This document shows, piece after piece, positions 1-8,819 of a stretch of DNA of 64,000 bases (position 1 is the stretch's first letter; every line of letters starts with the position of its first letter). The stretch is from Chrysopilus asiliformis (lineage: Eukaryota; Arthropoda; Insecta; Diptera; Rhagionidae), in the NCBI GenBank assembly GCA_964034945.1, contig OZ035962.1, positions 86,468,650 through 86,532,649 on the forward strand. Reading direction: 5' to 3'. The translations under genes were made by a program, and so were the position numbers. Below the pieces are notes generated by a model. The model did no database searches and was not told the DNA's origin. It saw only the letters and a program-made list of their open reading frames with translations.

Positions 1-714
1 ATTCCAGTGTTGAGACCTTGGGAATTTTGTTTTTGTGATCTGGAAGAAAAAGATTTTCCCCGATTGAAAAAGACTTTATAACACTGTTTAACATTAACAC
101 TGTTTACATACATCACGAAATAAAGTTCCTGGCAAAAGTGGGATTCCTGGCTCTCGTAACATTTTATTTATAAATTTCTAATTAAGTAAAAAATCGCTTA
201 AAATACAGATTTTTCGTTAAAAGAAATATCGATTTTGTTAAAGAAAATACTAAAAGTAGTTGACACGAACTTAATAATTTTAAGAAAATTACATCAGCTG
301 GAAAAATCTGGAGTTCAGGGAAAACAGTTTAATCGAAATTTCAGAGGTTGCTAAGGATTTTTTAAGGCCAAGCTAAATTTCTGATACCTGTTGCTAAAAT
401 TGATTAAATAAACATAACGCTCCGTTTACACATGGGGTTTATCCGCTAATTTTATTCAGAATTTATCCCGCACATTTTGTTGTTTATCTATCTCAGAAAA
501 ATATCCCTTAATAGAAGTTGTCAAAATTTGAATTTAACCTGTCGGTTTTATATGAAAAGGTTTCAGTTCTGGCGTCTTTCAGGGATAAATTTCTAAATTT
601 TGTGTCGTAATCTAAACGGTTGTGTAAATTGAATTTAGTGTCGAAGAATAAAATTCGTAGAATCAAATATTAGTTGTAAACGGCTCTTAAGGCAGTTGCA
701 ATTGCATCTTAAAT
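1..714. other. AT-rich non-coding region
   Basis: No gene is visible. The stretch is AT-rich with stops in all frames. A weak pair of inverted 'ccgtttacac' motifs (about 420-435 and 675-690) could be the ends of an old short transposon, but no target duplication supports it. Confidence 0.4.
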
Positions 715-1560
715 CACACTAATATATAAAAGTGAGTTGGTGTCTGTGTCTGTCTGTCTGTTCCTCTTTTACGTGAAAACGCCAGAACCGATTGACCTGA
801 AATTTGGCATGGATGTTCCTCGCTGGCATATACAAGTATGGCTATCTGATTTCAACCCAACTAAATTTGGTTTTCCTAGATTTTTAGCCAAGCGAAGGCG
901 GGTACAAATTTTAGTACATTATAAAAATCTTAGAACAAGAGATTATAGATTCCCTGTTATTTTTAAATATTTGGACGACCGAGTCATATTCAGCGAGTTC
1001 AAAATTTGGCGAGAAAGCACTATATTCACATTATCTTTACGGGACCTTTCTGAGGTTCAAAATCTTTCAACCAACAACCCCCATGCTGATTTTGCCGAGA
1101 AAAAATTCTAAAAAGGATGTGCGCCTTAGCGCGATATTACACACGGCAACTTTCGGGCTTACTTAAGCCGATTTTTGGGAGAAACGACTGAGGAGGGAAA
1201 AGTTGCCACTCGAAATCATGACTTATCGAGAATCTGCATACATGCAAAGCGTGTGAACCGGTTTGGGAAAAGTAGTAGGCAGAAATCATTTTCGTTCTGA
1301 CCGTCAGCAGGTAAAGATCTTGGGAAGTATATGAGCAGCAGCAATTTCAATGGTTTGAGTTCACACACACCCATGTAAACTTGTGTAGCATATGCAAACA
1401 GGATTGGCTTATTTAAGCCACAAGTGTAAGCACATTGGCTTATTAAGCACAAAATTTGCCGGCTTAAATAAGCCCGAAAGTTGCCGTGTGTAATATCGCG
1501 CTTATCCTTACAGGATCTGAATGAATTTTCTTGAAGATGAGACCTAGGGGGAAAAACCCT
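715..1560. repeat. Interspersed repeat containing 'gtctgtctgtctg', split by a MITE
   Basis: It begins with a 'tatataaaagtgagttg' and 'tctgtctgtctgttcctctt' head followed by 'ctgaaatttggcatg'. The same head recurs near 10553-10690, so this is a dispersed repeat family. The open frame at 737-1111 is translated repeat, not a gene. The sequence is interrupted at 1129-1501 by a Harbinger-like MITE and resumes with 'ttatccttacaggatctg', which resembles family R1. Confidence 0.6.
1129..1501. mobile_element. PIF/Harbinger-like MITE, TSD TTA
   Basis: Terminal inverted repeats of about 45 bp start GCGCGATATTACACACGGCA at the left and end with the complement at the right. Flanking 3-bp duplications TTA lie at 1126-1128 and 1502-1504, which is the target typical of PIF/Harbinger. 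The 373-bp element has no transposase. Removing it rejoins 'gcgcc' and 'tccttacagg' of the host repeat. Confidence 0.85.
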
Positions 1561-2009
1561 TCATCTTCGTATTGAAAATAGAGTGCATCGATGTGGGGGA
1601 AAACACTTTCCATGAAAACGGGGTCATGTTTTTGAACCCTCCAATTATAAAAATCAGGGGAGTAGAGTCGCAGTTGAAGTCGCAGAGTTATTGGTGTTTG
1701 CCAGGAGTCAGAGTCGTTTTAAAAACTACGACTCCGACAAAAAGAACACAAACTATAAAAATTTTCAAATAAAAAATTTTAACCGACGTGGTCTAAAAAA
1801 CTTTTTGATTTTTTTTTGAACCGTATTGCAAAAAGCACATTTTTTGAAATATTTGCGATCCAAATTTCACTCATTTTTATTTTTGTTCTTAATTCAATAC
1901 GTCTTACATTGACCAGAACAACACATTACACACGGTACCTGGTTCTCGGTTCCTAGCCAGACGGGTACCCGGTTCCTAAAAATGACGGTTCTCAACATCT
2001 CTAGTTTCT

Positions 2010-2660
2010 AGTCTCCTTGAAAAATGGAGCTTTTGCGTATGCAGTTATGATAGACTTTTTGTAACAAAAAACTTAAGAAAAGCTACAATTGCCAGGAGCT
2101 AGTCGTCAAATACTCTATATGATGACACACAAAATTTTTATTTAAAACATAACAAAAGCTATAATTGCCAATCTGGCAATTATTCAAAACCCGTATGGTC
2201 ATATTCGTATCAAAATTCGAACAGTTGTACCAAAATTCCACTTTGAAGGCAAACTTTCCAATAAGATTTTTTAAAACTTATTCCAATCGGATTTTGATGT
2301 ATGGAAGTTTTATGTAGAATCATATCCTAAATAACTTTTGTTCTTGGACTTTTTAGATAAGATGCACCTATTTTGAGATATTCACAAAAAACGTTTTCGT
2401 TTGTATGTGGGGTACCCCCCTAATGGTCCATTCTTGCCCGTTAACGAACTTAGCCTCGCATTTTACGAAAAACGCATCCACGCAAAATTTCAAGTCTAGC
2501 TCAATCCGTGCGCCCGCAATCCGCGCCACAGACGGACGGACGGACAGACGGACGGACATGCAAAATTCATTTTTTTGTTCATTCTAAATTCATTTTTGTG
2601 TGTGATGACGGGATCTTGGCGTTACAAACGGTAAAGCAAAGTTAATATACCCTTTGGTTT
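2010..2660. repeat. R2 interspersed repeat copy
   Basis: This is a copy of a high-copy family recognised by 'aagaaaagctacaattgcca', 'gattttgatgtatgg', 'ttgcccgttaacgaactta' and a 'gacggacggacagacgg' tract. Other copies or fragments lie near 2661-3123, 19380-20045, 50640-50760, 58200-58780 and 63440-64000. No coding capacity is seen. Confidence 0.6.
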
Positions 2661-3131
2661 CACCATACGGGTATAAAAAATCCATTTGTATAGGAGAGGG
2701 GAAAGAAAAAAAATTTCCATACATAGGGGAGAGGGGGGAAGCAGTGGTCCAATTGGATTTTGATGTATGGATGACTTATGTAGAATTTTATTCTAAATAC
2801 ATTTTGCCTTTAAAAATTTTTCACTATGACTTACCGTTTTCGAGAATATTGCAAAAAACTGTTTCGTTTGTATGGGGAAGGGGAAAAGGCATGGTCAAAT
2901 TTTGCCCATTCAAGAACTTAGCCTAGCCAATTACAAGAAACGCAACTACACAAAATTTTAAGTCTCCTGCTCAATCCTTTTGAAAATTATGCTGGTCACG
3001 GACTGTCAGATGGACGGACATGCAGAAATCAAAATCCTTTGTCATTCCAAACCCCCTGGTGTAGTTAATTTTTGTGTCCGATGCGTTACAAATGGTATAC
3101 TAAATCTAATATACTCCTAGATGATATATGA
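2661..3131. repeat. R2 interspersed repeat copy, 3' part split by a hAT element
   Basis: A second R2 copy directly follows the first and carries 'ggattttgatgtatggatga' and the tail 'gtagttaatttttgtgtccg'. The tail recurs almost exactly near 28375-28460. It is cut at 3131 by the hAT element and resumes after 4303. Confidence 0.6.
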
Positions 3132-3501
3132 CAGTGCTGCCCAACCAGGCGATCGCGATCTACCAGTCGATCTCGACACGAATTTGGGTTGATCTTCTAC
3201 TACAGACTGAAAATGTTAAAAAAATTTTTTTTTGTATAAACACAAATATTATAAAAAAAGGGAAAGTGAAAATTTAGTAATCACACTATCTACTTCTCCG
3301 TTTTTTTTTTTGCTGTTAAAGCAAGTGATCTATTTTACTTAGATACCTTATTTTAAATTTTATTTTACTTGCCTATTTTAAGTAGGCATTGAAAACTTGA
3401 AAATTACTAGATTTTCGCGGTTTATTTGAATTTGACTCATGTTTAAAATTTGTTTGATTAGTTTAGTTTCGATGTAGAATTCACGAGCCTGTTCACATTA
3501 A

Positions 3502-4112
3502 GGTACGTTTTCGTTGGGCGCTGTTAACGGCGGCCGTCGACGGCGGGTGTCGACGGCAGCTGTTGGACGGCGCCGTTAACTGTTTTGGTTGCAGCCGTTG
3601 AACAGTTGTTTAATGTCAAATCTAAGTGCGCAAGTAAATTTAAAATAAAAATGGATTTGGGGAAAATTCTTTTAACTGAAGCGGAGGAAGAAGAAGAATT
3701 TCTTAGATTAATACTATTAAATAAAAGGCAGCCTATAAACAGTATTTTTGAATCTCGCGAAGAAGAAGGATGCTTTAATCTGCTAATAAATGGCCATTTA
3801 AACAATTCTGATGAAAAAGTTACTATTCTTTTGCAGAAATAAAGAATATATTAACTCACAATATACGAATTATCTTAAATGTGGAAATTTCACTTGTGAA
3901 AAAATCGAATGGACAGCTTCGATAACGCCGCTAGACTGGTTCAAAAGCAGTCGAACGGCAACAGCTAGCTGTCAACAGCCGCCGACGAGCTGTCGGACAG
4001 CGTGAACGAAACCGCCAACATGGTTCTGCCACAAGAGCAGTCATTTTCAACGGCGGCTGTCAACAGCTAGCTGTCAGCGGCCGCCGTCGGTAGCTGCCAA
4101 CGAAACCGTACC
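3502..4112. mobile_element. Harbinger-like element nested in the hAT element
   Basis: Inverted ends read GGTACGTTTTCGTTGG at the left and the complement of GGTACGGTTTCGTTGG at the right, flanked by TTAA on both sides (3498-3501, 4113-4116). The flank can also be read as TTA or TAA, the Harbinger target. Subterminal GC-rich motifs around 'acagctagctgtc' recur near both ends. It carries a short ORF resembling the N-terminus of Harbinger-type transposases, so Harbinger is favoured over piggyBac. Confidence 0.75.
3651..3842 (+). pseudogene. Truncated Harbinger-type transposase N-terminus
   Basis: A 63-residue ORF starts MDLGKILLTEAEEEEEF and continues with REEEGCFNLLINGHL. The acidic start and this second motif resemble the N-terminal region seen ahead of the nuclease domain in PIF/Harbinger transposases. 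The catalytic domain is absent, so the product is at most a remnant inside a non-autonomous element. The family match is from memory of the pattern, not a search. Confidence 0.5.
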
Positions 4113-4303
4113 TTAAGGCGATGCGAGACGCTACGTGTTATCGCAAACGTGAAATGGTTTATTTTCCGGATTACTGCGGCACCGTACGTGGAGTATCTTT
4201 TGCTCTGGCCGTATAACTACACGTATATGGGTAGATCTCGATGTAGTTGGATTAAAAAAAGTCGAACTTTAGTACAAAAAGGTTGGGCAGGCCTGATATA
4301 TGA

Positions 4304-5240
4304 TATACGAGTTTTTATACTCTACAAATAAAAACTCGCTCAGCTCAATTTGCAGGCATCCACTATGCACTATGCACTATGCATCATATTCACTATGACA
4401 CGAAAATCGTTTCGAAAAGTCAACTTTTCCAGGTTTTACTGTATTTTAGTCGGTAAATATCAAAGTAAAGCAGTGCATTTCGGTTTGTTACTGTTAACTA
4501 AATTCAATTTTAGCAATCAGCTGTTTAAAAACGCGTCCCGGGTTTGTAGATCAGAAACATATATTATTTTTTTTTAAATAATCATCCACACTTATGCATC
4601 CATACACATCGATCGAGAGACCAGTTTTGATTTTAATTGGTTTTACCACATTATTGGCTCTCTGGTGTTTTGTGGATTTAGTTTAAGACTGACTCTGGTT
4701 TCTTAAAGACGTTTAGGCAAGTATTATTCATCTTATTAACGACATTTTTACCTCACGTTTTTTGATTTTGTTTTAAGTTATTTAAAAAAAGATAGCCAGT
4801 TTGGCCTTTATGGAATTAATACATATTAGGCCAGTTCTTGTAAAGTTAATTTTCATTTTTTAGAAATTTTACAATTGTGTACTGCGAATATTTATTATTA
4901 TTGACTGATAAGAAAGATTAAAAAAAAAACATTTTTAACGGTTTGTGATTATTCAGACAAGCATGTGCTACACTGTTCTAGTTGTGATAAGTGAATTTTT
5001 TTTCTGAAAGTTTTTATTTTGTTGTTATTAATTGAATCTTTTTTTATTTTTAATTTAATATTCAGTTTTTCTCATTCTTTCATAAAATTGAAACTGCCAC
5101 TATATTATGAGTAATATTGTCTTGTAATAGGAAAACCGCATTTGAAATTTCTTGAAATTTTCTAATGTAGATTCAATTGGGAGTAATTTTACTACCAATA
5201 GGCATAATTGATTCTTTTATATCATTTTAGGATATTGACA
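4304..5240. other. Upstream region of the clip-SPH gene; possible 5' UTR intron
   Basis: The first bases finish the R2 copy. A short 'cactatg' tandem lies near 4360-4385. Just before the start codon 'ttttatatcattttag' (5214-5230) looks like a splice acceptor, so a non-coding first exon may lie further up in this region. No TATA box or exon can be assigned with confidence. Confidence 0.35.
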
Positions 5241-5343
5241 ATGGAAACAATTTTTCTGATGTTAATCTGGTATGTCTTAGCATTACAATGTTTAGGACAA
5301 ACTCAGACAGAAGTTTCGGAGATCGATTTTGGTAGATTACCTG
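5241..5343 (+). CDS. Clip-SPH exon 1: signal peptide
   Basis: It encodes METIFLMLIWYVLALQCLG followed by about 15 residues of the mature N-terminus. The exon ends in phase 1 at 'cctg|gtaata'. The hydrophobic core and small residues near 17-19 fit a cleavable signal peptide. Confidence 0.88.
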
Positions 5344-6974
5344 GTAATATTTTTGTGTATAACAAAAAAAATATAGTAAAAATCATTAAACAGTCCTCAC
5401 TCGATAGTGTGAATCATTCCACTAAATTAAATTTAAAAAATATTTATTATTTTATACTGTGAACACGATTTCCTTGAAATGCTCGGTAATATGAACAATT
5501 TAGTATCTGATACTTTTTCATAATTGCTGGATTAGACGAATGTATCATACTGTCGAGTGAGCACTATATAGTAATAATAGATTTTATTTATTTTGACAAT
5601 GTCGTTCAATTTGCAGGACTGATTTGTAAAAATCACGAGATCTGTGTGCATCTTAACCAGTGTGAAGGAACTACAAAGGAGCAGTCAAAAAAATGCGGCG
5701 ATCAAATGGTTTGCTGTAAAAATGGAAATCAAGTAAAGCATTTTTTTTACATGACAGATTTTTTAAACATTTAAAGGAGAGGGGAGGGGGGGGGGGAGTC
5801 GATGCATGACTTAGAACACCAACGAAAAAACAGAATTTTATAGAAAGAAAATCTGCGGCGCAAAGATTTAGGAAAGTAGAGAAGAATGTTCGAGTTATCG
5901 AGGAATTCAAGTTATCGAGGAATTCAAGTTATCGAGGAATTCAAGTTATCGAGGATCCATTATGTTTAAATTTTAAAATGGAAATTAACTTTTTGTTTAT
6001 AATGTAATTATTTAAAATTAACTTTTTGTTTCCCTTTTCAGATTGTAACTTCAGCGCGATCATCAAGAGTACGTCGTCAGGCAAGTCGGATACGTCGAGA
6101 ACGTTGCGGTCGCCGGAGACTAGACGGTATTGGTTTTAAAATCCAAGGTCTGGACACAGAGAGTAACTATGGGGAATTTCCTTGGATGGTTGCCATTTTG
6201 GAAGTGAACAGGACTGTCAATAGCACTTTAATGGTATTCCATTGCGGTGGTTCCATAATTCATCCTCAAGTAATTTTAACCGCAGCTCACTGTACAAATG
6301 CGAAAGGCGCAGAGGATTTTATTGTTCGTGCAGGTGAATGGGACGCTCAAACAGAGCTTGAACTATTCCCTCATCAAGATCGCAATGTCTCCCGAATTAT
6401 TTCACATGCCGATTACACCAATGACGCACTTTTCAACGATATTGCATTGCTGATCCTGAATGAGCCCCTGGTGCTCAGTGAAGCTATTCAGCCTGTTTGT
6501 CTGCCAGCGCCGAATTCAGACAATGATTTCGATCCTTCACGATGCATCGTAACAGGGTGGGGCAAAGATGCGTTCGGGCAAGCAGGTAAATATCAGGCGT
6601 TATTGAAGCGAATCGATGTACCAATCATTGGCCGTGATGAATGTCAAAATCGACTCCGTGGGACGCGTCTCTCGAGCTTCTTTAATTTACACGATTCGTT
6701 TATTTGCGCTGGTGGCCAAGCGGGGCAAGATGCCTGCACTGGCGATGGTGGCGGTCCATTATTTTGTCCTGGTAGTAAACTTCGTCCTGGAGAACCATAT
6801 TTTCAGACTGGAATTGTATCCTGGGGTATTGGTTGTGGAGAGCAGGAGCTTCCAGGCGTTTATACAAACATTTCACGTCTAAGGCGGTGGATTGATGAAC
6901 AGATGGATCTTTTGAATTTCGATAAGCAGTACTACATACGGAAAACGATGCCACGAAAAAAGTTTATTGGATAG
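5241..6974 (+). CDS. Clip-domain serine protease homologue (PPAF-II / CG5390-like), whole gene
   Basis: Exons 5241-5343, 5617-5732 and 6042-6974 splice through GT-AG introns of phase 1 and phase 0 into 383 residues. Order: hydrophobic signal peptide (1-19), six-cysteine clip domain (C38, C44, C50, C61, C67, C68), Arg-rich linker (79-94), then a trypsin-like domain from C95. His (LTAAHC, H156) and Asp (NDIALL, D206) are kept, but the nucleophile motif reads GDGGGP with Gly at 309, so it should be catalytically dead. Such clip homologues are secreted haemolymph cofactors for prophenoloxidase activation; this role is inferred. The ATG at 5241 was chosen because it opens the signal peptide just after a splice acceptor. 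AATAAA lies at 7038-7043. Next downstream is the triple-domain protease. Confidence 0.93.
5617..5732 (+). CDS. Clip-SPH exon 2: clip domain
   Basis: It opens after 'caatttgcag' and closes at 'caa|gtaaag' in phase 0. It encodes a compact clip domain with six cysteines in the order C-C-C-C-CC ending MVCCKNGNQ. It was found by reading across stop-rich intron sequence, since it has no ATG of its own. Confidence 0.9.
5733..6041. repeat. Clip-SPH intron 2 with a 17-bp tandem repeat
   Basis: The intron runs from 'gtaaag' to 'cccttttcag'. It contains about four copies of the 17-bp unit 'gttatcgaggaattcaa' (5893-5957) and a G-rich run near 5778-5798. Confidence 0.85.
6042..6974 (+). CDS. Clip-SPH exon 3: Arg-rich linker and inactive protease domain
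   Basis: The exon starts in phase 0 with IVTSARSSRVRRQASRIRRE, then C95 opens the protease-like domain (FPWMVAIL, LTAAHC, NDIALLIL, TGWGK, FICAGG, CTGDGGGPLFCP, VSWGIGCG, PGVYTNI). It ends at TAG 6972-6974. Reading it from the internal Met at 6186 would lose the linker and domain start. Confidence 0.93.
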   Translation: MVTSARSSRVRRQASRIRRERCGRRRLDGIGFKIQGLDTESNYGEFPWMVAILEVNRTVNSTLMVFHCGGSIIHPQVILTAAHCTNAKGAEDFIVRAGEWDAQTELELFPHQDRNVSRIISHADYTNDALFNDIALLILNEPLVLSEAIQPVCLPAPNSDNDFDPSRCIVTGWGKDAFGQAGKYQALLKRIDVPIIGRDECQNRLRGTRLSSFFNLHDSFICAGGQAGQDACTGDGGGPLFCPGSKLRPGEPYFQTGIVSWGIGCGEQELPGVYTNISRLRRWIDEQMDLLNFDKQYYIRKTMPRKKFIG

Positions 6975-7037
6975 TTTAAGAAAAAAATTAAGAAATTAAT
7001 TTTATTTGTTTAATTTTTTTAGTATTTAATATAACAT

Positions 7038-7043
7038 AATAAA
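7038..7043 (+). terminator. Polyadenylation signal of the clip-SPH gene
   Basis: A canonical AATAAA lies about 65 bases after the stop codon, in an AT-rich 3' UTR. Confidence 0.65.
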
Positions 7044-7167
7044 GTTGGTGAAACGTGTTACTTAAATTTATTATTTCTTGGAACAAAAAAATTGAGATTC
7101 CCAATCCAGTTGATCGTACAACAAGGTTATCTTGAAAACTTCATCTATTTTGACAAAACATCTGAAC

Positions 7168-8535
7168 CAGGGATGGCAAACGAAAAAAAATCGTGACATT
7201 ATACATTTCGTTATGTAATGAAATTCAAATTTTATTTCGTTACGTTATTTCGTTTAGTAACGATAAATAATTTTATTTCGATACGTTATAACGTTGTTAT
7301 TTCGTTACGTTATTTCGTTTTGTGACGATAAAAAATTTCATTTCGTTTATATTTCGTTACGTTATAACATTATTATTTCGTAACATTATTATTCAATACA
7401 ACGTGTTATTGAAACTGAAAACTAAAAAGAAATTACGCTTTATAGCGTATTTATCACAGAGTTCAGGTTTTATAAAAATAAATTATATAAGAAAATTATT
7501 AAAACTTAACAAAAAGAAAATACAAATAAAAACAAAAAAAAAGCTAAAATAGTGATTCTAAAGTTAAAAATCACCAAAAAACTTAAAAGAAAAAAAATCG
7601 TATAAAAGTTTTGTTCATTAAAAAAATTTCCCTAACAAAAAAAAAACATTTTTTGTGTCAATATCAAAAATGTTGAATTTCAGGCAATTTTGATGTCGCA
7701 GATTCTGAGTCGAACTCTGCTTTCGCCAAATTCACTCTACTTATGGAGATACCAAAAAGAAAATATTTTCGATACCAAAAAAGTTGCTTAAAGGCCGCCC
7801 TCCATTACCATGACTTCGGCAATTGCAAAAAAATAGAGACACATTTATGTGAAGATACCTTGGCGAGAAAGGGAGATAAGAATCAACTGCAAAAATTTGT
7901 CGGCAACTGCAAGAATAATTTCCCCTGTTTTTTATGGCGATTTTATGGCGATTTCTACTACAATCACACATTGTCCCTGTAAGTGAATAGTAAGCACGGA
8001 CACATTCAAACTGTTATTATAGCGTGATGTCATTTTTCTCCTTCGCATGCATAGTCAAAAGCTTTTTTACCATGTCAATTTGAACATTATATTCATAGCA
8101 TAAGGTTTGATATGATTGCTATAAAATTGTAAAACTGGAAGGGATAGCGTTTAACTTGTATTCAGTCATTCCTTTTTAGATCTACATAAGTCTATCTTGC
8201 TCTAGTTTTCTGCATTTTTTTGCAGTTACAGAAGTCATGGTATGGAGGGCGACCTTTAATGATTTTCTTTTTCTACCCCAATATTTTTGATTATATTTTA
8301 TGCAGGTGGTAGGTCTGTGGGGTTATACTTAATGAAATTTTGTGAAACTTTTCACAAAAAAAATAATAAATAAAATAAATAAATAACGAAAAAACGAAAT
8401 CATTTTTTTTTGGTTTTCGTTATTGTAACGGAATAAAATTTTTATAGCGTTATAACGCAATTTTGGTGAAAAAACTCGAAAATCGTTATTTCGTTTCGTT
8501 ATTTTGTTACGTTACGATAACGTTTCCCATCCCTG
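7168..8535. mobile_element. Non-autonomous hAT element, 8-bp TSD ATCTGAAC
   Basis: The left end is CAGGGATGGCAAACG and the right end is the complement of CAGGGATGGGAAACG. Both are flanked by ATCTGAAC (7160-7167 and 8536-8543). The interior is AT-rich with repeated 'tttcgttacgttat' motifs near both ends and no transposase. A second element is nested at 7792-8255. It sits between the 3' end of the clip-SPH gene and the first exon of the triple-domain protease. Confidence 0.92.
7792..8255. mobile_element. TTAA-flanked MITE nested in the hAT element
   Basis: Terminal inverted repeats of more than 25 bp: AGGCCGCCCTCCATTACCAT at the left and the complement of AGGTCGCCCTCCATACCATG at the right. TTAA flanks both ends (7788-7791, 8256-8259), as in piggyBac-type insertion. 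The 464-bp element has no credible ORF. Confidence 0.8.
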
Positions 8536-8543
8536 ATCTGAAC

Positions 8544-8725
8544 CCAAGACACACAGCTATAGCGATCTGGTATTTCCATGAGAAACTTGTTTTGAAAATT
8601 ATCAATGAATGTTTAATAATGCTGAAATACAACAGAGATAATAAATATGTTCAGTTTAAGTCAAGCTCTGGAGATGAAGAGTACATAACGCTGTTGAATT
8701 AAATAAGATCTTTTTCATATTTCTA
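8544..8725 (+). promoter_or_regulatory. Presumed 5' UTR/promoter of the triple-domain protease gene
   Basis: This 182-bp gap separates the hAT element's right target duplication from the start codon. It is ordinary AT-rich sequence; no clear TATA or initiator could be assigned. The role is inferred from position only. Confidence 0.35.
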
Positions 8726-8819
8726 ATGGAATTACCTAAAAAAGAAATAATTATTATTAGTTTTATTTTTCTTACATTGATTTTTGCTTCTGGATTGTGT
8801 CAAAATGTTTTAAGAACGC
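8726..8819 (+). CDS. Triple-domain protease exon 1: signal peptide
   Basis: It encodes MELPKKEIIIISFIFLTLIF followed by ASGLCQNVLRT, a clear signal peptide with likely cleavage near GLC|QN. It ends in phase 1 at 'acgc|gtaag', matching the 2-nt start of exon 2. No ATG between here and exon 2 gives a comparable leader. An additional small exon inside intron 1 cannot be excluded. Confidence 0.75.

Larger units (their letters stand above)
3132..4295. mobile_element. Non-autonomous hAT element, 8-bp TSD ATATATGA
   Basis: The ends CAGTGCTGCCCAACCAGG and (complement) CAGGCCTGCCCAACC form short imperfect inverted repeats beginning CAG, as in hAT elements. Both sides carry the same 8-bp duplication ATATATGA (3124-3131 and 4296-4303). 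No hAT transposase is visible. A second element (3502-4112) is inserted within it. Confidence 0.85.

Noticed and set aside
737..1111. 124-residue ORF
   Set aside because: It starts in a 'gtctgtctg' repeat that recurs elsewhere and has no protein family features.
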